From the NCBI RefSeq assembly GCF_042477335.2, contig NC_091262.1, positions 38,165,001-38,229,000 on the forward strand: a stretch of DNA of 64,000 nucleotides, written 5' to 3'. This document shows, piece by piece, positions 14,208-25,330 of this stretch. A program made the translations under genes and the position numbers. The notes under the pieces were generated by a model that ran no database searches, was not told the origin of the DNA, and worked only from the letters and a program-made list of their open reading frames with translations. The stretch comes from Ovis canadensis (taxonomy: Eukaryota > Chordata > Mammalia > Artiodactyla > Bovidae). Each line of letters opens with the position of its first letter. The stretch's first letter is position 1.

Positions 14208-14412
14208 TGGCTTCCCTGGTGGCTTAGGTGGTAAAGAATCTGCCTGCAATGCAGGAGACCTGGGTTCAATGCCTGCGTCAGGAAGATCCCCTGGAGGAGG
14301 GAAAGGCAACCTACTCCAGTATTCTTGACTGGGAAGTCCCATAGACAGAGGAGCCTGGCAGGCTATAGTCCATAGGGTCACAAAGAGTTTAGCAAGACTG
14401 CAACTAACACTA
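14208..14412 (+). mobile_element. Bov-tA SINE
   Basis: Starts GGCTTCCCTGGTGGCTTAGG and contains CTGCAATGCAGGAGACCTGG and GATCCCCTGGAGGAGGGAAA, ending near GGGTCACAAAGAG. Confidence 0.9.
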
Positions 14413-14762
14413 ACTATTATAGAAAATAAACATACCATTATGGCAACAATCAGATAATACATAAAGGTTCCTATGAGAAATCTCTCTCTAGCACTGTCCT
14501 GTCTGGCTCTTGACTGCAGCTAAGGACAGGGAGAAATCTGCCCATGAAAAGACGCCCCAGAAAGGTGATGGGGTGACACATGACGTCACCCATACCACTC
14601 TCAACTGCCCGGGAGAAAGAGTAATGGCGGTTACAATGACTGTACCCTCCAAAGCAGATTCATTCTGGTGTCTCCTGGTGTCCTTCCTCAAAAGGGGAGG
14701 ATCCCACATGTGACTGGGCCTTTGAAAGCGTAACTCCTTCACAAGAGAGGTCTGAGAGAAGC

Positions 14763-14894
14763 CCGCTGCTGCTGCTGCTGGTCCTAAGTCGCTTCAGTCA
14801 TGTCCGACTCTGTGCGACCCCATAGACGGCAGCTCACCAGGCTCCTCCGTCCCTGGGATTCTCCAGGCAAGAACACTGGAGTGGGTTGCCATTT
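14763..14894 (-). mobile_element. Bov-A2-type SINE
   Basis: GCTGCTGCTGCTG followed by CTAAGTCGCTTCAGTCATGT, GACCCCATAGACGGCAGC and TTCTCCAGGCAAGAACACTG marks the Bov-A2 subfamily in antisense orientation. Confidence 0.85.
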
Positions 14895-15045
14895 GGTATT
14901 TGAATCTTGTTTAGTGTTTTTTGATTGAAACTAAAGGGCAAGAAGAAGTACCCTTTGCTGATCTAGAGGTGACTTCCTTATCTGGAAGTTCTCTGCATGG
15001 CATGATTCACAGGAAATCTGAAAACTTTTCCTCTAAGAGCAGGAA

Positions 15046-15560
15046 AAAGACAAGGATGCCACTCTCACAATTTTTACCCACATAGTACTACAAGTCCTAG
15101 CCAGAGGAATTAGGCAAGGAAAAGAGATCAAAGGTATCCAAATAGGAAACAAAGAAGTAAAACTGTTACTATTCTCAGATACAGGATATTATATGTAGAA
15201 AACCCTCAAGACTCCATCAAAAACTCTTAGAATAAATGAATTCAATCAAGCTACAGGATACAAAACCAGTATGAAAAAACCTATTGTATTTCTTTATATT
15301 AATAATAAACCAGCAAAAGAGAAATTAAGGAAATAATGTCATTTACAATTGCATCAGAAAGAATAAAATTTTTAGGAATAGATTTAACCAAGGAGGTGAA
15401 AGATATGTATACTGAAAATAAGACATTGAAGAAGACACATCTGTGACAACATGGATGGGCCTTGAGGGCATTATGCCAAGTGAAATAAACAGGACAGAAA
15501 AAGCAAATACAATATAATCTCTATTATATGTGAAATCTTAAAAGAAAAAAATCAAGCTCA
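15046..15560 (+). mobile_element. L1 ORF2/3' UTR fragment, internally deleted
   Basis: Contains an L1 RT C-terminal piece (GTCCTAGCCAGAGGAATTAG, AAATAGGAAACAAAGAAGTA) and later the 3' UTR mark ACAACATGGATGGGCCTTGA. The FADD-coding stretch is disrupted and a large internal part is missing. Confidence 0.8.
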
Positions 15561-16005
15561 GAGTTACAAGGAATGAATTGATAGCTGCCAGAAGTAGGAG
15601 GCAGCAGGGTGGGGTGGGAGAAAAGGGTGAAGAGGATCAAAAGGCAAAAAGAAAAGGAAAAAGGACTGGATGTAAACTGAGAGTTAATAGACTCAAGAGC
15701 GTGCATGACTGCAGGCTTTAGCACAGGGACTGGGGAGGGTTTGGGGGGCTGGTTAAAATGTCTCTTGCTCTCTCTTGGTTCTCAGTGATGGTGATGAGGC
15801 TGGGGGTACACAGGACCTCCCCCAGCCCGAGTCAGCAGTTCCATCCAATCTGCCTTGGGTTCTCTCTGGCAGCTCCCCTCCCCAGGACCAGCTTAGACTT
15901 CCCCCTCCCCTAGTTGGACTGTTACCAAAAGACCTGCCTCAGGCCTCAGGGGCCAAGGGACAAAGTATACATTTTTTTTAAAAATTTTAAAATTAAAAAC
16001 AAAAC

Positions 16006-16144
16006 ACGGGCATTCCCCAGTGGTCCAGTGGTTAGGACTCTGTGCTTCCACTGCAGGGACACAAGTTTGCTCCCTGGTCAGGGAACTAAGTTCCCACATG
16101 CCATAAGGCAGCCAAAAAATAAAATGAAACAACCAAAAAACTTC
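16006..16144 (+). mobile_element. CHR-2 SINE
   Basis: GGCATTCCCCAGTGGTCCAG head, GTGCTTCCACTGCAGGGACA, then TGGTCAGGGAACTAAG and an A-rich end. Confidence 0.88.
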
Positions 16145-16146
16145 CT

Positions 16147-16438
16147 CAGACTTCCCTGGTGGTCCAGGGGTTAAGAATCGGCTTGGCAAAGCAGGGACAG
16201 GGATTCGATCCCTGCTCCGAGAAGATTCCATATGCTTCGGGGCAGCTAAGCTCCTGCACCACAACTTCTGAAGCCTGCGCTCTAGAGCCTGTACTCCACA
16301 ACAAGAGGAGCCATGGCAATGAGAAGCCCACCCGCCAGGACCAGAGAGTAGCCCCTGCTCTCCGCAGCCAGAGAAAAGCCAGTGTGCAGCAGTGAAGACC
16401 CAGCACAGCCAGAAATCAATTCATTAATTAAAATGTTT
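16147..16438 (+). mobile_element. CHRL SINE, long form
   Basis: A second SINE immediately follows the previous one: GACTTCCCTGGTGGTCCAGG head, body CTCCACAACAAGAGGAGCCA, end AGACCCAGCACAGCCAGAAA. Confidence 0.88.
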
Positions 16439-17167
16439 TTCCAAACAAACAAAACCCCAAACTTTCCTCAGGCCACACAGGGATTTATTGACTCTGGATG
16501 ATCAGAACTCAGAGCTTTCAGTGGACATGTTGGTATTCTGGTCCACAATTTAAGAGAAGAAAAAAAAAAAATCCAATACAGGGTCTGGCTGGGGGGCACT
16601 GCTGTGACAAACAACACATACGAAAGCTCTGCCCCACCCTGGGCCCCCACCAGGCTTCTGAGGGGGGCAACTTCCAGAACACTTCTCCCGGCAGCCCAGG
16701 ACAGAAACCCTTGTTTCCAGTCTGCAACATTCTGACAGGAAGCAGGCCTGTGGAGCAAAGTGATGAGGGACAGAAAGCAAAGGCAGAGAGGGATTTAACT
16801 CCTTTTTGAACCATGCTCCCCTGTGAGTAGATTATTCCTTTCAGTGGAAGAGGTTTTCATAAGGGTTCCTTTCTCTCTTCTGTTGCATGACTAAATCTGG
16901 AAGGTGCTGTAACAGACTTTGATGGAACCTTTTCGTTAAAAAAAAAAAAAAAAACTATTTGTACTTGCCTTGCTGTCATAAGTACTCACACCCTCGTGGG
17001 ACAAAGAGCCCAGCACCAGTGAAGTATGGGGGACAGACTCGGGCTCGGGGAAAGCAATATGGAGTCCGTGGGAAGAGCCCGCACACATCAGAGGCCCTCT
17101 GGGAGGTGAGAGGAAGAGGAGAAGAAGAAACTGGGAACCCTGAGGGCTGAATGCTACCTTTTTAAAA
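16439..17167. other. No gene recognised
   Basis: Unassigned DNA with an 18-base A run at about 16938-16955. No splice-bounded coding block found. Confidence 0.4.
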
Positions 17168-17433
17168 ATAGATTGTATTTAAATGCCAGTATTTGTTTAG
17201 TTGTCTGCCTTGGGTCTTTGTTCCTTTAGAGGGGATCTTCCTTCCATCCTGTGGGTTTCTTTCCTTGTAGTTCATGCCCTCTCTAGATGTGGACGGCGGG
17301 ACTCAGTAGTTGGGGTGTGCCAGCTCAGTAGCTTGAGGTATGTGGGATCTTAGTTCCCCCTATCAGGGATCAAACCTGAGAACCCTGCATTGGAAGGCAG
17401 ATTATTAACCACTGAAGCACCAGGGAAATCCTG
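17168..17433 (-). mobile_element. CHRL SINE (antisense)
   Basis: The antisense body (AGTAGTTGGGGTGTGCCAGC) and terminal GCATTGGAAGGCAGATTATT with CACCAGGGAAATCC identify it. Confidence 0.82.
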
Positions 17434-17934
17434 ATTTGGTAACTTGTTGGTCCTGGCAAACTAGGGGGATGGGACAGTCCAGGGTGACTTGGACCCTTCT
17501 CTGAGCCTGATGATAGGAAGTGCTGCATTGCCTCAATGTGAATGGTGACCCCAGTTTGTGAAATCAGAGACATTCAGAGTTGTGAACATAAAATAGGACT
17601 TGGTGGATGTATTCATCTGCAAATCAAGTGTTTCAACTACATAGTCACAGCCAGGCCACCTTCTTTTTCCTGGATGCCACTTATTCTGGATGCCAGAATC
17701 TGCCTGGAACGCAGATTCTGAGTCTCACCGGCCAGATGACAACAAAGCACGTGGGAGGTGCCCTGTCCCCGCCTCCCAAAGGCACAGACATGGCTGGCGC
17801 TGAATGAAAAACCACAGGGTATTCGCTGGCAGAAATTCCCCTTGGGTAGAGTCTTGGCTCCTCAATTGGCTGGAAGTGGTAATGATTACATCAGCAAGCA
17901 CTGGTTTATTTGCTAGTGCGGATGGCACAATCAG

Positions 17935-18340
17935 GGCGGGGGTGGTGTAAACGTAGAGGCAGACGGATTAAACAGCAGAGCTCCGCTCCGCACACCTCGC
18001 AGGGGCGATCTCGCGCCCCACGAAACACACTTTCGTTTCTGATGGCTCTGGAGGTTGTCACCACGCGGCAACCTGGACAGCGAACGCTCCCCGACCGCAC
18101 CGGGCAGCGGGGACAGAGGACAGCGGCCACCTGGAGCTCCCGGGCAGGGTACACCCAGGGCCCCAGGCCTCGACTTCGGGGCCCCTGGGCTCTCATCTTC
18201 GCCGTCTTGGGTGTCTTGCTGTTGATGAGTTCCCGCCACGAGTCCTGGCTCAAAAAGGCGCTTTTGGTGGCCCGGAAAAGGCCCGGGGGCACCTGGCTGG
18301 GCAAATCCCGGCAGGACCCGCCTGGGCAAGTCCAATACGC
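17935..18340. promoter_or_regulatory. CpG-rich first-exon/promoter region of TNFRSF10
   Basis: CpG dinucleotides are dense here (for example GGCGATCTCGCGCCCCACGA), unlike the flanks where CpG is scarce. The block covers the first coding exon. No TATA box is obvious just upstream, consistent with a CpG-island promoter. Promoter function is inferred. Confidence 0.6.
18042..18224 (+). CDS. TNFRSF10: TNFRSF10 exon 1 (signal peptide), partial
   Basis: From the ATG at 18042 there are 61 open codons: a basic, Arg-rich leader, then the hydrophobic PWALIFAVLGVLLL. Human DR5 also has a long basic leader ending AAVLLL followed by the exon 2-encoded VSAES, so TTG|GTC joins exactly to exon 2 at 22355. 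The frame is open further upstream (ATGs at 17910 and 17922), so the true start is uncertain. The bases after the boundary are ATGAGT, not GTGAGT, so the donor appears mutated. Confidence 0.75.
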
Positions 18341-18784
18341 AGCGTGTTGGTGGGGGAGGAGGGCGCTAGAGGAGTGCGGATCCCTGGCATCTACTCGCTG
18401 CCCACAAGAGCTGGCTCCTTGGAGCTCCAGACCTCTGGATTGGCCCCAGGCCCAGCGAGCATCAGATCGTCATTTCTTTCCTTTCCCTTCCCTTTTCCCT
18501 CTGCCGACCCTCCTCACTCTTTTCTCTCTCTCTCTCTTTTTCTATTTTGCACTGCATTTATCTTTTAACACGTGTCCTTTGTAAATCTTTAAGTGTAGGC
18601 CTCACCTTCTCCCCACCACTGCCTTAAGCACCCTTACATTTTCTTTTCTCTGAAAGAAGAACAACTTCAAAATTGCTTCCAGCTCCTTGCACTTTATGAA
18701 TAGAAACCATCAATCAACTCAGCTTGGGTCAGATTCTCACCACTTTCTTTCAGAGGGGAGTTGGAGGCTCTGGGTGTGGTTCAC
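18341..18784. other. TNFRSF10 intron 1, no repeat assigned
   Basis: Start of the long first intron, with pyrimidine-rich tracts at about 18470-18545. No exon recognised. Confidence 0.5.
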
Positions 18785-18880
18785 CACTGCTGCTAATGCT
18801 GCTAAGTCGCTTCACTCGTGTCCAACTCTGTGCGACCCCATAGACGGCAGCCCACCAGGCTTCCCCGTCCCTGAGTGTGC
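18785..18880 (-). mobile_element. Bov-A2-type SINE fragment
   Basis: CTGCTGCTAATGCTGCTAAG, GACCCCATAGACGGCAGCCC and CCGTCCCTGAG show an antisense Bov-A2 end. Confidence 0.83.
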
Positions 18881-19539
18881 ATTGTTAAGAAACTCACAGT
18901 GAGGAAAAATGTGCACACTTGGCACTGCTTTCTTGCATTGTTTGAGGCTCTTTTCAAAGTTGTTTATAGGTGCAAAGAAAAAAACATTAAGGGTCTGACA
19001 AAGTTACAGGAATCGTGAAAATGTGCATCTTTCATTGAACAAATTAGTACCAAAAATCTGGAAAGAAACAGCATTTTGTATTCACAAGAAGTATAGAATT
19101 AGCTTTTAAATTATCGATCGGTTTGTAATAGGTAGGACTCAAGTTGAACACCACTTGATGAATGGGTCTGGGTGCCTGTCAAGTATCCAGTGTAGCCATG
19201 CGCATTGTCTGTTGGGTAACTCCTTAGAAGTGGAATTGCTGGGTCAGTGGGTTAGATGCTTTTACACTTTTGTCTAGATAATGACAAGCTGTTCTCCCAA
19301 AGAAGACTGGGCCATTTTAACTCACACCAGGAGTCCACAAGGGTGCCCTATTTCCCTGCACCCTTGCACACTGAACTGTAACACTGTGCCAGTCTAAGAA
19401 GTAAACATGGGGCACCGTAGTGCCATGGTTTTGATTCTTCCATTCCAGTAGATTGTTTCAAGGATCCATGAGATTGCTGAGACTGGGAGTGGATAACCAG
19501 GAGACCCCAGGTTAGGTCACAGGGGAGGCCACAAAAATA

Positions 19540-19848
19540 CAGACAATAAAAGGACTAACAAAAATCTTTACACAAATTCTTTCAGACAACAGGAGTTCTT
19601 CACTAGTTCTTCTAAGGCCAACATAACCCTAATACCTAAACCTAACGGAAACAGTTGAAAAGAAGAAAAAATACTTTTAAATACCCTTCCTAAAAACAGA
19701 GGCAAAATCCTTTACAAAGCAAATAGTAAACTGAATTCAGGAAGATTGAAAGAAGAAAACATACCATGACCAAATGGGGTTAATCTCAGGAATAAGTGTT
19801 GGGTTACCATCTGAAAATCAATCAGTGTTTTTCACTGTATTAACAGTG
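19540..19848 (+). mobile_element. Old L1 ORF2 fragment
   Basis: Resembles the L1 RT core in sense orientation (ACATAACCCTAATACCTAAA, ACCATGACCAAATGGGGTTA). Many stops; low similarity. Confidence 0.65.
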
Positions 19849-19850
19849 TA

Positions 19851-20152
19851 GAGGCTTCCCTGGTGGTCCAGTGGTTAAGAAACTTTTGCAGTGTGAGAGA
19901 TACCCGTTCATGCCCTGGTCTGGGAGGATCCCACAGGCCTGGGAGCCACTGAGCCCACGTGCTACAGCTACTGAGCCCCCAGGCTGCCACTCCTGAGGCC
20001 TGTGCACCTGGAGTCTATGCTCCACAACAAGAGGAGCCACTGCAACGAGAAGCCCACACGGGAAAATCAAGAGTATCCTCCACTTGCCACAACTAGAGAA
20101 AGCCTGCGTGCGGCAACAAAAACCCAGCACAGCCAAAATAAATGAATAGATC
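19851..20152 (+). mobile_element. CHRL SINE, long form
   Basis: AGGCTTCCCTGGTGGTCCAG head, CTCCACAACAAGAGGAGCCA body and AACCCAGCACAGCCAAAATA end. Confidence 0.88.
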
Positions 20153-20321
20153 TTTAAAAACTACAGCAGAAAACATCGCAATAAAGTAACTATCCTCTAA
20201 TTAAAAAGTTAAAACACACACAAACCAGTGTAATGGAGAAAAACTATATAGAAAAACTAAACAGCTTAACAGATGCAGAAAAATAATTTGAACTGACGCG
20301 TAACCCCCTGTAATGAAAAGG

Positions 20322-20512
20322 TGAGAGTTGCTCAATCGTGCCCCAACAGTTTGCGACCCCATGGACTGTAGCCTGCCAGGCTCCCCTGTCCATGGAATTC
20401 TCTAGGCAAGAATACTGGAGTGGACTGCCATTTCCTTCTCCAGGGGATCTTCCTGACACAGGGATTGCACCTGGGTCTCCTGTGTTGCAGGCAGATTCTT
20501 TACTGTCTGAAA
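20322..20512 (-). mobile_element. Bov-tA SINE (antisense)
   Basis: TTGCGACCCCATGGACTGTA, AGAATACTGGAGTGGACTGC and GTTGCAGGCAGATTCTTTAC are antisense Bov-tA marks. Confidence 0.9.
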
Positions 20513-21901
20513 AAAGTCTCATTTTATCAGGGTAGAAGGGCCCTTCCTCCATATGATGAAGGCCACTCCCTCTTGGAGTCACATCAGAGATTAGGATAAC
20601 TGAGGAAGGGGCATGAGGGAATGTTTTGGAGCAAGCTCATTTCCATGATCTAGATAGAGGGTTTGGATTTCCCAACTGTATGCATTAAAAAAAAAAAAAA
20701 AAAAGCTCTTTGAATGGTACCCTTAAGATTGTGCACTTCCTTCTTTGGAAATCTTAACATTGAAATAAACTGTAAAGAAATATTGAGATCGAGTTACTGA
20801 CATAATGCCAATGTATTAAGAGTTGCAGATATGAATTTCATCATAAAAATAAGACACTTAGAATGGACAGAGGGGGCTGGATAGAGAAAGAAGTATGTGA
20901 TACACCTAAGTTACAGAACTTAGATGATGAGCATATATGCGTTTAGTGAATGAATCTTACAACTTTGTTCGATGTTTGAAACTGTTCGTAACAAAACATT
21001 GAGGGAGAGAGTCTGTGAGAGGAGAACCAGGGAAGAAAGGAAGGCACAGGATTGTGAGGGCAGGGAAAGGAGAGTCCACCAATTTGGGGTGACTCAGAGG
21101 AGGTCCAGACTGCGGAAGGGATGATTAGGGGACACATATGAGCTTAGCTGTCCCCAAGTATTTAACAGGTTGCACTTTATCTTGTTTAGATCCAGGCAGT
21201 TGTACTGGGCTAAACATAAGCTGTTTCCATTTTAACTTTGTTTTTCTTTCTTTTTTTTTCCTCTTAATGTCACTTTCTACTTTAAATCACTCTCAGATTA
21301 AAGTTACAAAACTATACAAAACCCTTTGTTTCCTATATCATCTGAAACATAGCTGCTGACATGACAGATCCCATGACTGGACACTTGAATGTATATTTCC
21401 CACAAATGAGGACAGTCTCCCCCCAAATGACTATACAATCCTGAACATCAGAACACTATCATCAACACATTAATCCTGGTCAAATCCTCAGACCCCAGTG
21501 ATTTCAGACTGGCTCCATTGTGTCATTTTTAGCACAGAGACTTGGCTGAAAACCCTGTATTGCTGTTTCTTCTTTGTCCATGTAATTCTGCTATTTTGTG
21601 GAGCACTGACAGCTTCCTTTTGGGGACAGCTTGTTGGATTAAACCACAACTTCATTACTCAATATGTGATTCTATATCCTGATTATGAAAAATTGTATGC
21701 ATGGCAGAACCCTCATTTGTGAAAATGTGTGTGTGTGTGTGCATGCACATGTGAGAAAGAAAGAGAGAGAGAGCCTGAGAGTACTCACACATGTGGTCAA
21801 ATAGAAGAAGTCAAGACACAAAATACTGGATGTCTTCTCTAATCAAGGGGATGTCTGTGGCTTCTGTATTCTTATAAAAAAAAATTTCCTTGGCTATACT
21901 T
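20513..21901. other. TNFRSF10 intron 1, no gene recognised
   Basis: Contains an A18 run at about 20687-20704, a (GT)n run at about 21726-21742 and an AG-rich patch. The left part resembles old L1 3' sequence, but I cannot confirm it. Confidence 0.4.
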
Positions 21902-22114
21902 TCTGGGCGTCCCAGGTGGTGCTAGTGGTAAAGAACCAGCCTGCCAACACAGGAGATGCAAGAGACTGAAGTTTGATCTCTGGGTCAGAAAGATCCCCTG
22001 GAGGAGGAAATGGCAACTCACTCCAAAATTCTTCCTGGGAATATCCCATGGACAGAGGAGCCTGATGGGCTACAGTCCATGGGGTCGCAAAGAGTTGGAC
22101 ACATCTGAGCACAT
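21902..22114 (+). mobile_element. Bov-tA SINE
   Basis: GGGCGTCCCAGGTGGTGCTA head to CAGTCCATGGGGTCGCAAAG and GTTGGACACATCTGAGCAC. Confidence 0.88.
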
Positions 22115-22354
22115 ACTTTCTGGAATAAACATATTTTAAGGGGAAAGAATAGAGGGGAAAAAACTTAAGTGAAAGTTACTTGCTAGCACAAAAGGCCAAA
22201 GAACAAACGTAAAAGGAATGAGAGTTTAGAGCTGGGAAGAAAGGTCCCAGTTCTGTTTCATTTTGCAGGTAGTGGTCAAGGAAATGTGGGGTGGATCCTA
22301 GAAGGGGTGAGAGTGTGGAAGCCACTCATGCCTGTCCCTGCTTTGTCCCCATAG

Positions 22355-22454
22355 GTCAAACCTGCTTCAGCCATGTCTGTAAGGAAGGATGAAATTCCCC
22401 AGCAGTCATCAGCGCCACTGGAAGGGAGCCTCCAACAGAAGTTATGTCTACCAG
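22355..22454 (+). CDS. TNFRSF10: TNFRSF10 exon 2 (pre-CRD stalk)
   Basis: A 100-bp block between CCCCATAG and GTAGAT. It encodes VKPASAMSVRKDEIPQQSSA and continues to QQKLCLP, matching the DR5 region before the first cysteine-rich domain (QQ-rich, ending LCPPG). Phase 0 in, phase 1 out. Confidence 0.85.
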
Positions 22455-22487
22455 GTAGATTCTAAGACTGGTCTCCAACCCTTGTCT

Positions 22488-22829
22488 CCATGTCTATGGG
22501 TTGATTTTGGCTGTGCTGAGGCTTTGCTGCTGCATGGGCTCTCTCTAGTTGTGGAGAGTGTGGCCTCCGCTCCAGTTGCGGTGCTTGAGATTCTCCCTGG
22601 GGAAGCTTCTCTTGTTGCCGAGCAGAGGCTCTCGGGCGCATGGGCTTCAGGAGTCGCAGCAGGTGTGCTCAGTAGTTGTGGCTCCCGAGCTGCAGAGCCC
22701 AGGCTCAGGAGTTGTGACACCCGGCTCAGCTGCTCCGCAGCATGTGGGATCTTCCCAGACCAGGGATCGAACCCACGTATTCTGCATAGGCAGGCAGATT
22801 CTTTCCCTCTGAGCCACCAGGAAAGCCCC
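22488..22829 (-). mobile_element. CHRL SINE, long form (antisense), in TNFRSF10 intron 2
   Basis: Begins just downstream of exon 2. GCTTCTCTTGTTGCCGAGCA, CAGTAGTTGTGGCTCCCGAG, CCAGGGATCGAACCCACGTA and CACCAGGAAAGCCCC mark the element. Confidence 0.88.
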
Positions 22830-23076
22830 TGACCTTTCTTTTCACTGTTTAATGTGCCAGCTGTGAATGTGACTTGGATGTGTGGCTTGTCATATATTTC
22901 TGTTGGCAGTACTGGTCTAGGGTATGTGGTAGACGAAGAATCAAAAGATGAAAGCCCGGTTGAGGAGAGTTCCCCTTGTGGATTCCACAGACGGCCAAAA
23001 GAGGCCTCCCCAGCCACACTGCCAGCCTCAGGGAATCCTGTGGGGTTTACTCACCAGCTTTTCCCTTCCTTTCCAG

Positions 23077-23190
23077 GATTCTATATGGGAGAAGCCAGTG
23101 GAGGTTGTGCCCCGTGCACCGATGGGACAGACTACACCAATCATTCAAACACCCTCCCTTCTTGCCTACCTTGCATGACTTGCAAATCAG
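23077..23190 (+). CDS. TNFRSF10: TNFRSF10 exon 3 (CRD1 into CRD2)
   Basis: A 114-bp block between TTTCCAG and GTACAG. It encodes GFYMGEASGGCAPCTDGTDY followed by TNHSNTLPSCLPCMTCKSG, with the Cys spacing of the human DR5 block GHHISEDGRDCISCKYG. It is open and keeps all six expected cysteines. Phase 1 to phase 1. Confidence 0.9.
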
Positions 23191-23837
23191 GTACAGAACC
23201 TGTGGTCCCCTGTGCCTGCAGTTAGGGTGCTGGGTGATGAGATGGGATTTAAATGGGACGAGGAGTCAGAAACCTGATTTCCATCCCAGCTAGGTCTTCA
23301 GCTTGTCTTAGGTCAGTAAAATAAATGAAAACAGAAGTTATTTGCATGACGCATGCCAACTGGTAGGGAAGTCCCTCAGAACATCAGCTGGAAAGAGGAG
23401 AATACCGTGTCCCTTGATGGAGGGGGCTGGATGGTAACAGTGCAGAAGGCCTGGGGGAGTGGGGCAGGGCTGGGTTTGAGCTGTGTGATGTGTCTGATCC
23501 TGGGCCAGGCTCCTGTGGGCGCCATGCCCTTGCTCTGGGGTCTCAGCCTCTCTCAGCCTTCATGACCTGAGGTCCCTCTGCCTCTCCAGCAGGGCATCAC
23601 CCATTGGGACATCACCTAAGGGTTCCTCTCCATCCACAGCGTCTCAGATTACACCTCACCCCACCCCACTTCTTGCTCCTCATTTGTGATCTAAAACATT
23701 TTTCTTCCCAACCCGGATGCAATCCGTAATGATGCCCAGTCCCTTTTGTATGCCTCTGTTGTGACACGTGAACAGTGGCTGTTCTATGGATGGTCTATGT
23801 GTGTTGCCACAGAAAATGACCCCAAAATTACTTAAAA

Positions 23838-24090
23838 AAAGATTAATGCATTTATTTTTGGCTGTTTGGGGTCTTTGTTGCGGAACAAGGGCTTTCTCTC
23901 GTTGTGGTGAGGGGGGCTGCTCCGTGCTGCTTCTCATCGTGGTGCACAGGCCCTAGAGCACAGGAGCAGTAGCTGTGGCTCCCAGGCTTAGCTGCCCCGC
24001 AACATGTGGGGTCTTCCCAGACCAGCGATGCAACCTGTGTCCCCTGCTTTGACAGGCGATTCTTAACCACTGGACCAGCCAGGAAGCCCT
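23838..24090 (-). mobile_element. CHRL SINE (antisense), in TNFRSF10 intron 3
   Basis: TTTATTTTTGGCTGTTTGGG tail, GGGCTTTCTCTCGTTGTGGT body, GACCAGCGATGCAACCTGTG and CAGGAAGCCC terminus. Confidence 0.87.
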
Positions 24091-24194
24091 CCGAATTACT
24101 TCTTGAACTGAGTGGATGGAGATCTGAGTGGTGAAGAAGGGGTGAGAGACATATGAGGGAAACACACCCTCAAAACGTTATTTTTGGTCTCTAG

Positions 24195-24306
24195 GAGAAG
24201 AAGAAAAAAATCGCTGCACCCCCACCAAGGACACTGAGCGTCAGTGCAAACCTGGCACTTTCCGTGGAGAAGATGCACCTGAATTCTGTCAAAAATGCAG
24301 CACCAG
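24195..24306 (+). CDS. TNFRSF10: TNFRSF10 exon 4 (CRD2 into CRD3)
   Basis: A 112-bp block between GTCTCTAG and GTGAGA. It encodes GEEEKNRCTPTKDTERQCKP, then GTFRGEDAPEFCQKCST(R), matching the DR5 GTFREEDSPEMCRKC motif. It is open, phase 1 to phase 2. Confidence 0.9.
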
Positions 24307-25112
24307 GTGAGACACAGGAGCCTGGGGGGCTTCCAAGCCACAGGACACCCCAGTTTCCTTGTACCCATTTCTCTCCCCTGCTTCTGTGAAGCCCCTCCCA
24401 GCTCTCAGAGCTCCCTTGTGCCTGTGGGGTCACCACTGTTTGTCCTGCATGGCTTTCTCAGTGGCCCCTTCCCACGTCTCCTCGGGAGGGGCCTAGAAAG
24501 ACGGAAGTGCTGACAGCAGACAGAAGTCATGATGAGGCCACGTGTGTGCTCCTTCAAGGTTCCTATAAAACCGGACCCAACTCGACAGGCCTCACACCCA
24601 GCCCCTTGTTCCCCAGTAGCACCTGAATCTTTCCTATTGGGGACTCAGGGGCCAGTAGTAATTCACTATCCTCTGATGCTCCAGTGTTGGCTGAGATTGG
24701 TAGGAAGAGTCAACAGGTGGATGAGAGGGCCTCGTAGTCAAGTTTGACTGGAGGATGAGTCAAACTTGTGCCCACACTCTTCTGATCTTGACCTGGACGA
24801 GGCACCCTCCCCCTCGTCACAGAGCTTTGCATGCAGCCCAGGGAGGCCAGGCGGGCCTTGCAGAGGAAGCTGAGCTCCTGAAGGACAGCTCTGAACACTC
24901 AGTAGGAGCCTGGGGGCCACAGTACACGATCCTGGATCCTTCTCCCACCCAGTGAGGGGGAGTGAGGGGACCCTCCCCTGCAGACAGCAAGAGCCTGTCC
25001 CCCCTCCACTGTCTTGTCAGGGGATCCAGGATGGGAGGCTGCCCCCTCTTTCTCCTCATCCAGCCAGCTGTCCCTGATGGGTCCCCTAGATCATCCCTGT
25101 GTCTGTACCCAG

Positions 25113-25186
25113 GTGCCCTGATGGGAAGGTCATGGTCACGCATTGTACCCCCTGGAGCAACATCAAGTGTGTGGACCAAGAATCAG
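25113..25186 (+). CDS. TNFRSF10: TNFRSF10 exon 5 (end of CRD3)
   Basis: A 74-bp block between TACCCAG and GTACCC. It encodes RCPDGKVMVTHCTPWSNIKC and VDQES, matching the DR5 CTPWSDIECVHKES motif. It is open, phase 2 to phase 1. The same exon is present as an inverted relic at 7556-7629. Confidence 0.9.
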
Positions 25187-25249
25187 GTACCCTGGCCCAT
25201 GGGGAGGCCCCAGTTCCTGGAGAGCTAGGAACTCCCTCTCCCTCCTCAG
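25187..25249 (+). CDS. TNFRSF10: Optional in-frame 63-nt juxtamembrane segment
   Basis: Between the exon 5 donor and the CCTCCTCAG acceptor lie 63 bases with no stop that read GTLAHGEAPVPGELGTPSPS when joined. Human DR5 has GTKHSGEAPAVEETVTSSPG in the same place, and that segment is present or absent in the long and short DR5 isoforms. It can therefore be read as exon or as a mini-intron. Confidence 0.7.
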
Positions 25250-25330
25250 GCACTTCAAGGCTGGTGATTAGAATTGTATCTGGAATCACCATTGTCCTAG
25301 TCGGATGTGTGGTATGGTACTTCTTTAACG
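25250..25330 (+). CDS. TNFRSF10: TNFRSF10 exon 6 (transmembrane)
   Basis: An 81-bp block before the strong donor GTAAGG. It encodes GTSRLVIRIVSGITIVLVGC and VVWYFFN, a single membrane-spanning segment with a basic flank at its outer side. It is open and ends in phase 1. Confidence 0.85.

Larger units (their letters stand above)
24480..25255 (+). repeat. Source block of the inverted duplication (pairs with 7482-8250)
   Basis: Intron 4, exon 5 and the juxtamembrane segment of the TNFRSF10 gene recur in reverse complement at 7.5-8.25 kb with only scattered differences. Confidence 0.87.

Noticed and set aside
17910-18584. 224-codon open frame as a complete gene
   Set aside because: Only 18042-18224 matches TNFRSF10 exon 1. 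The rest reads into 5' flank and intron 1.
22389-22832. 147-codon plus-strand frame as a TNFRSF10 product
   Set aside because: It is out of the exon 2 frame and mostly antisense SINE sequence.
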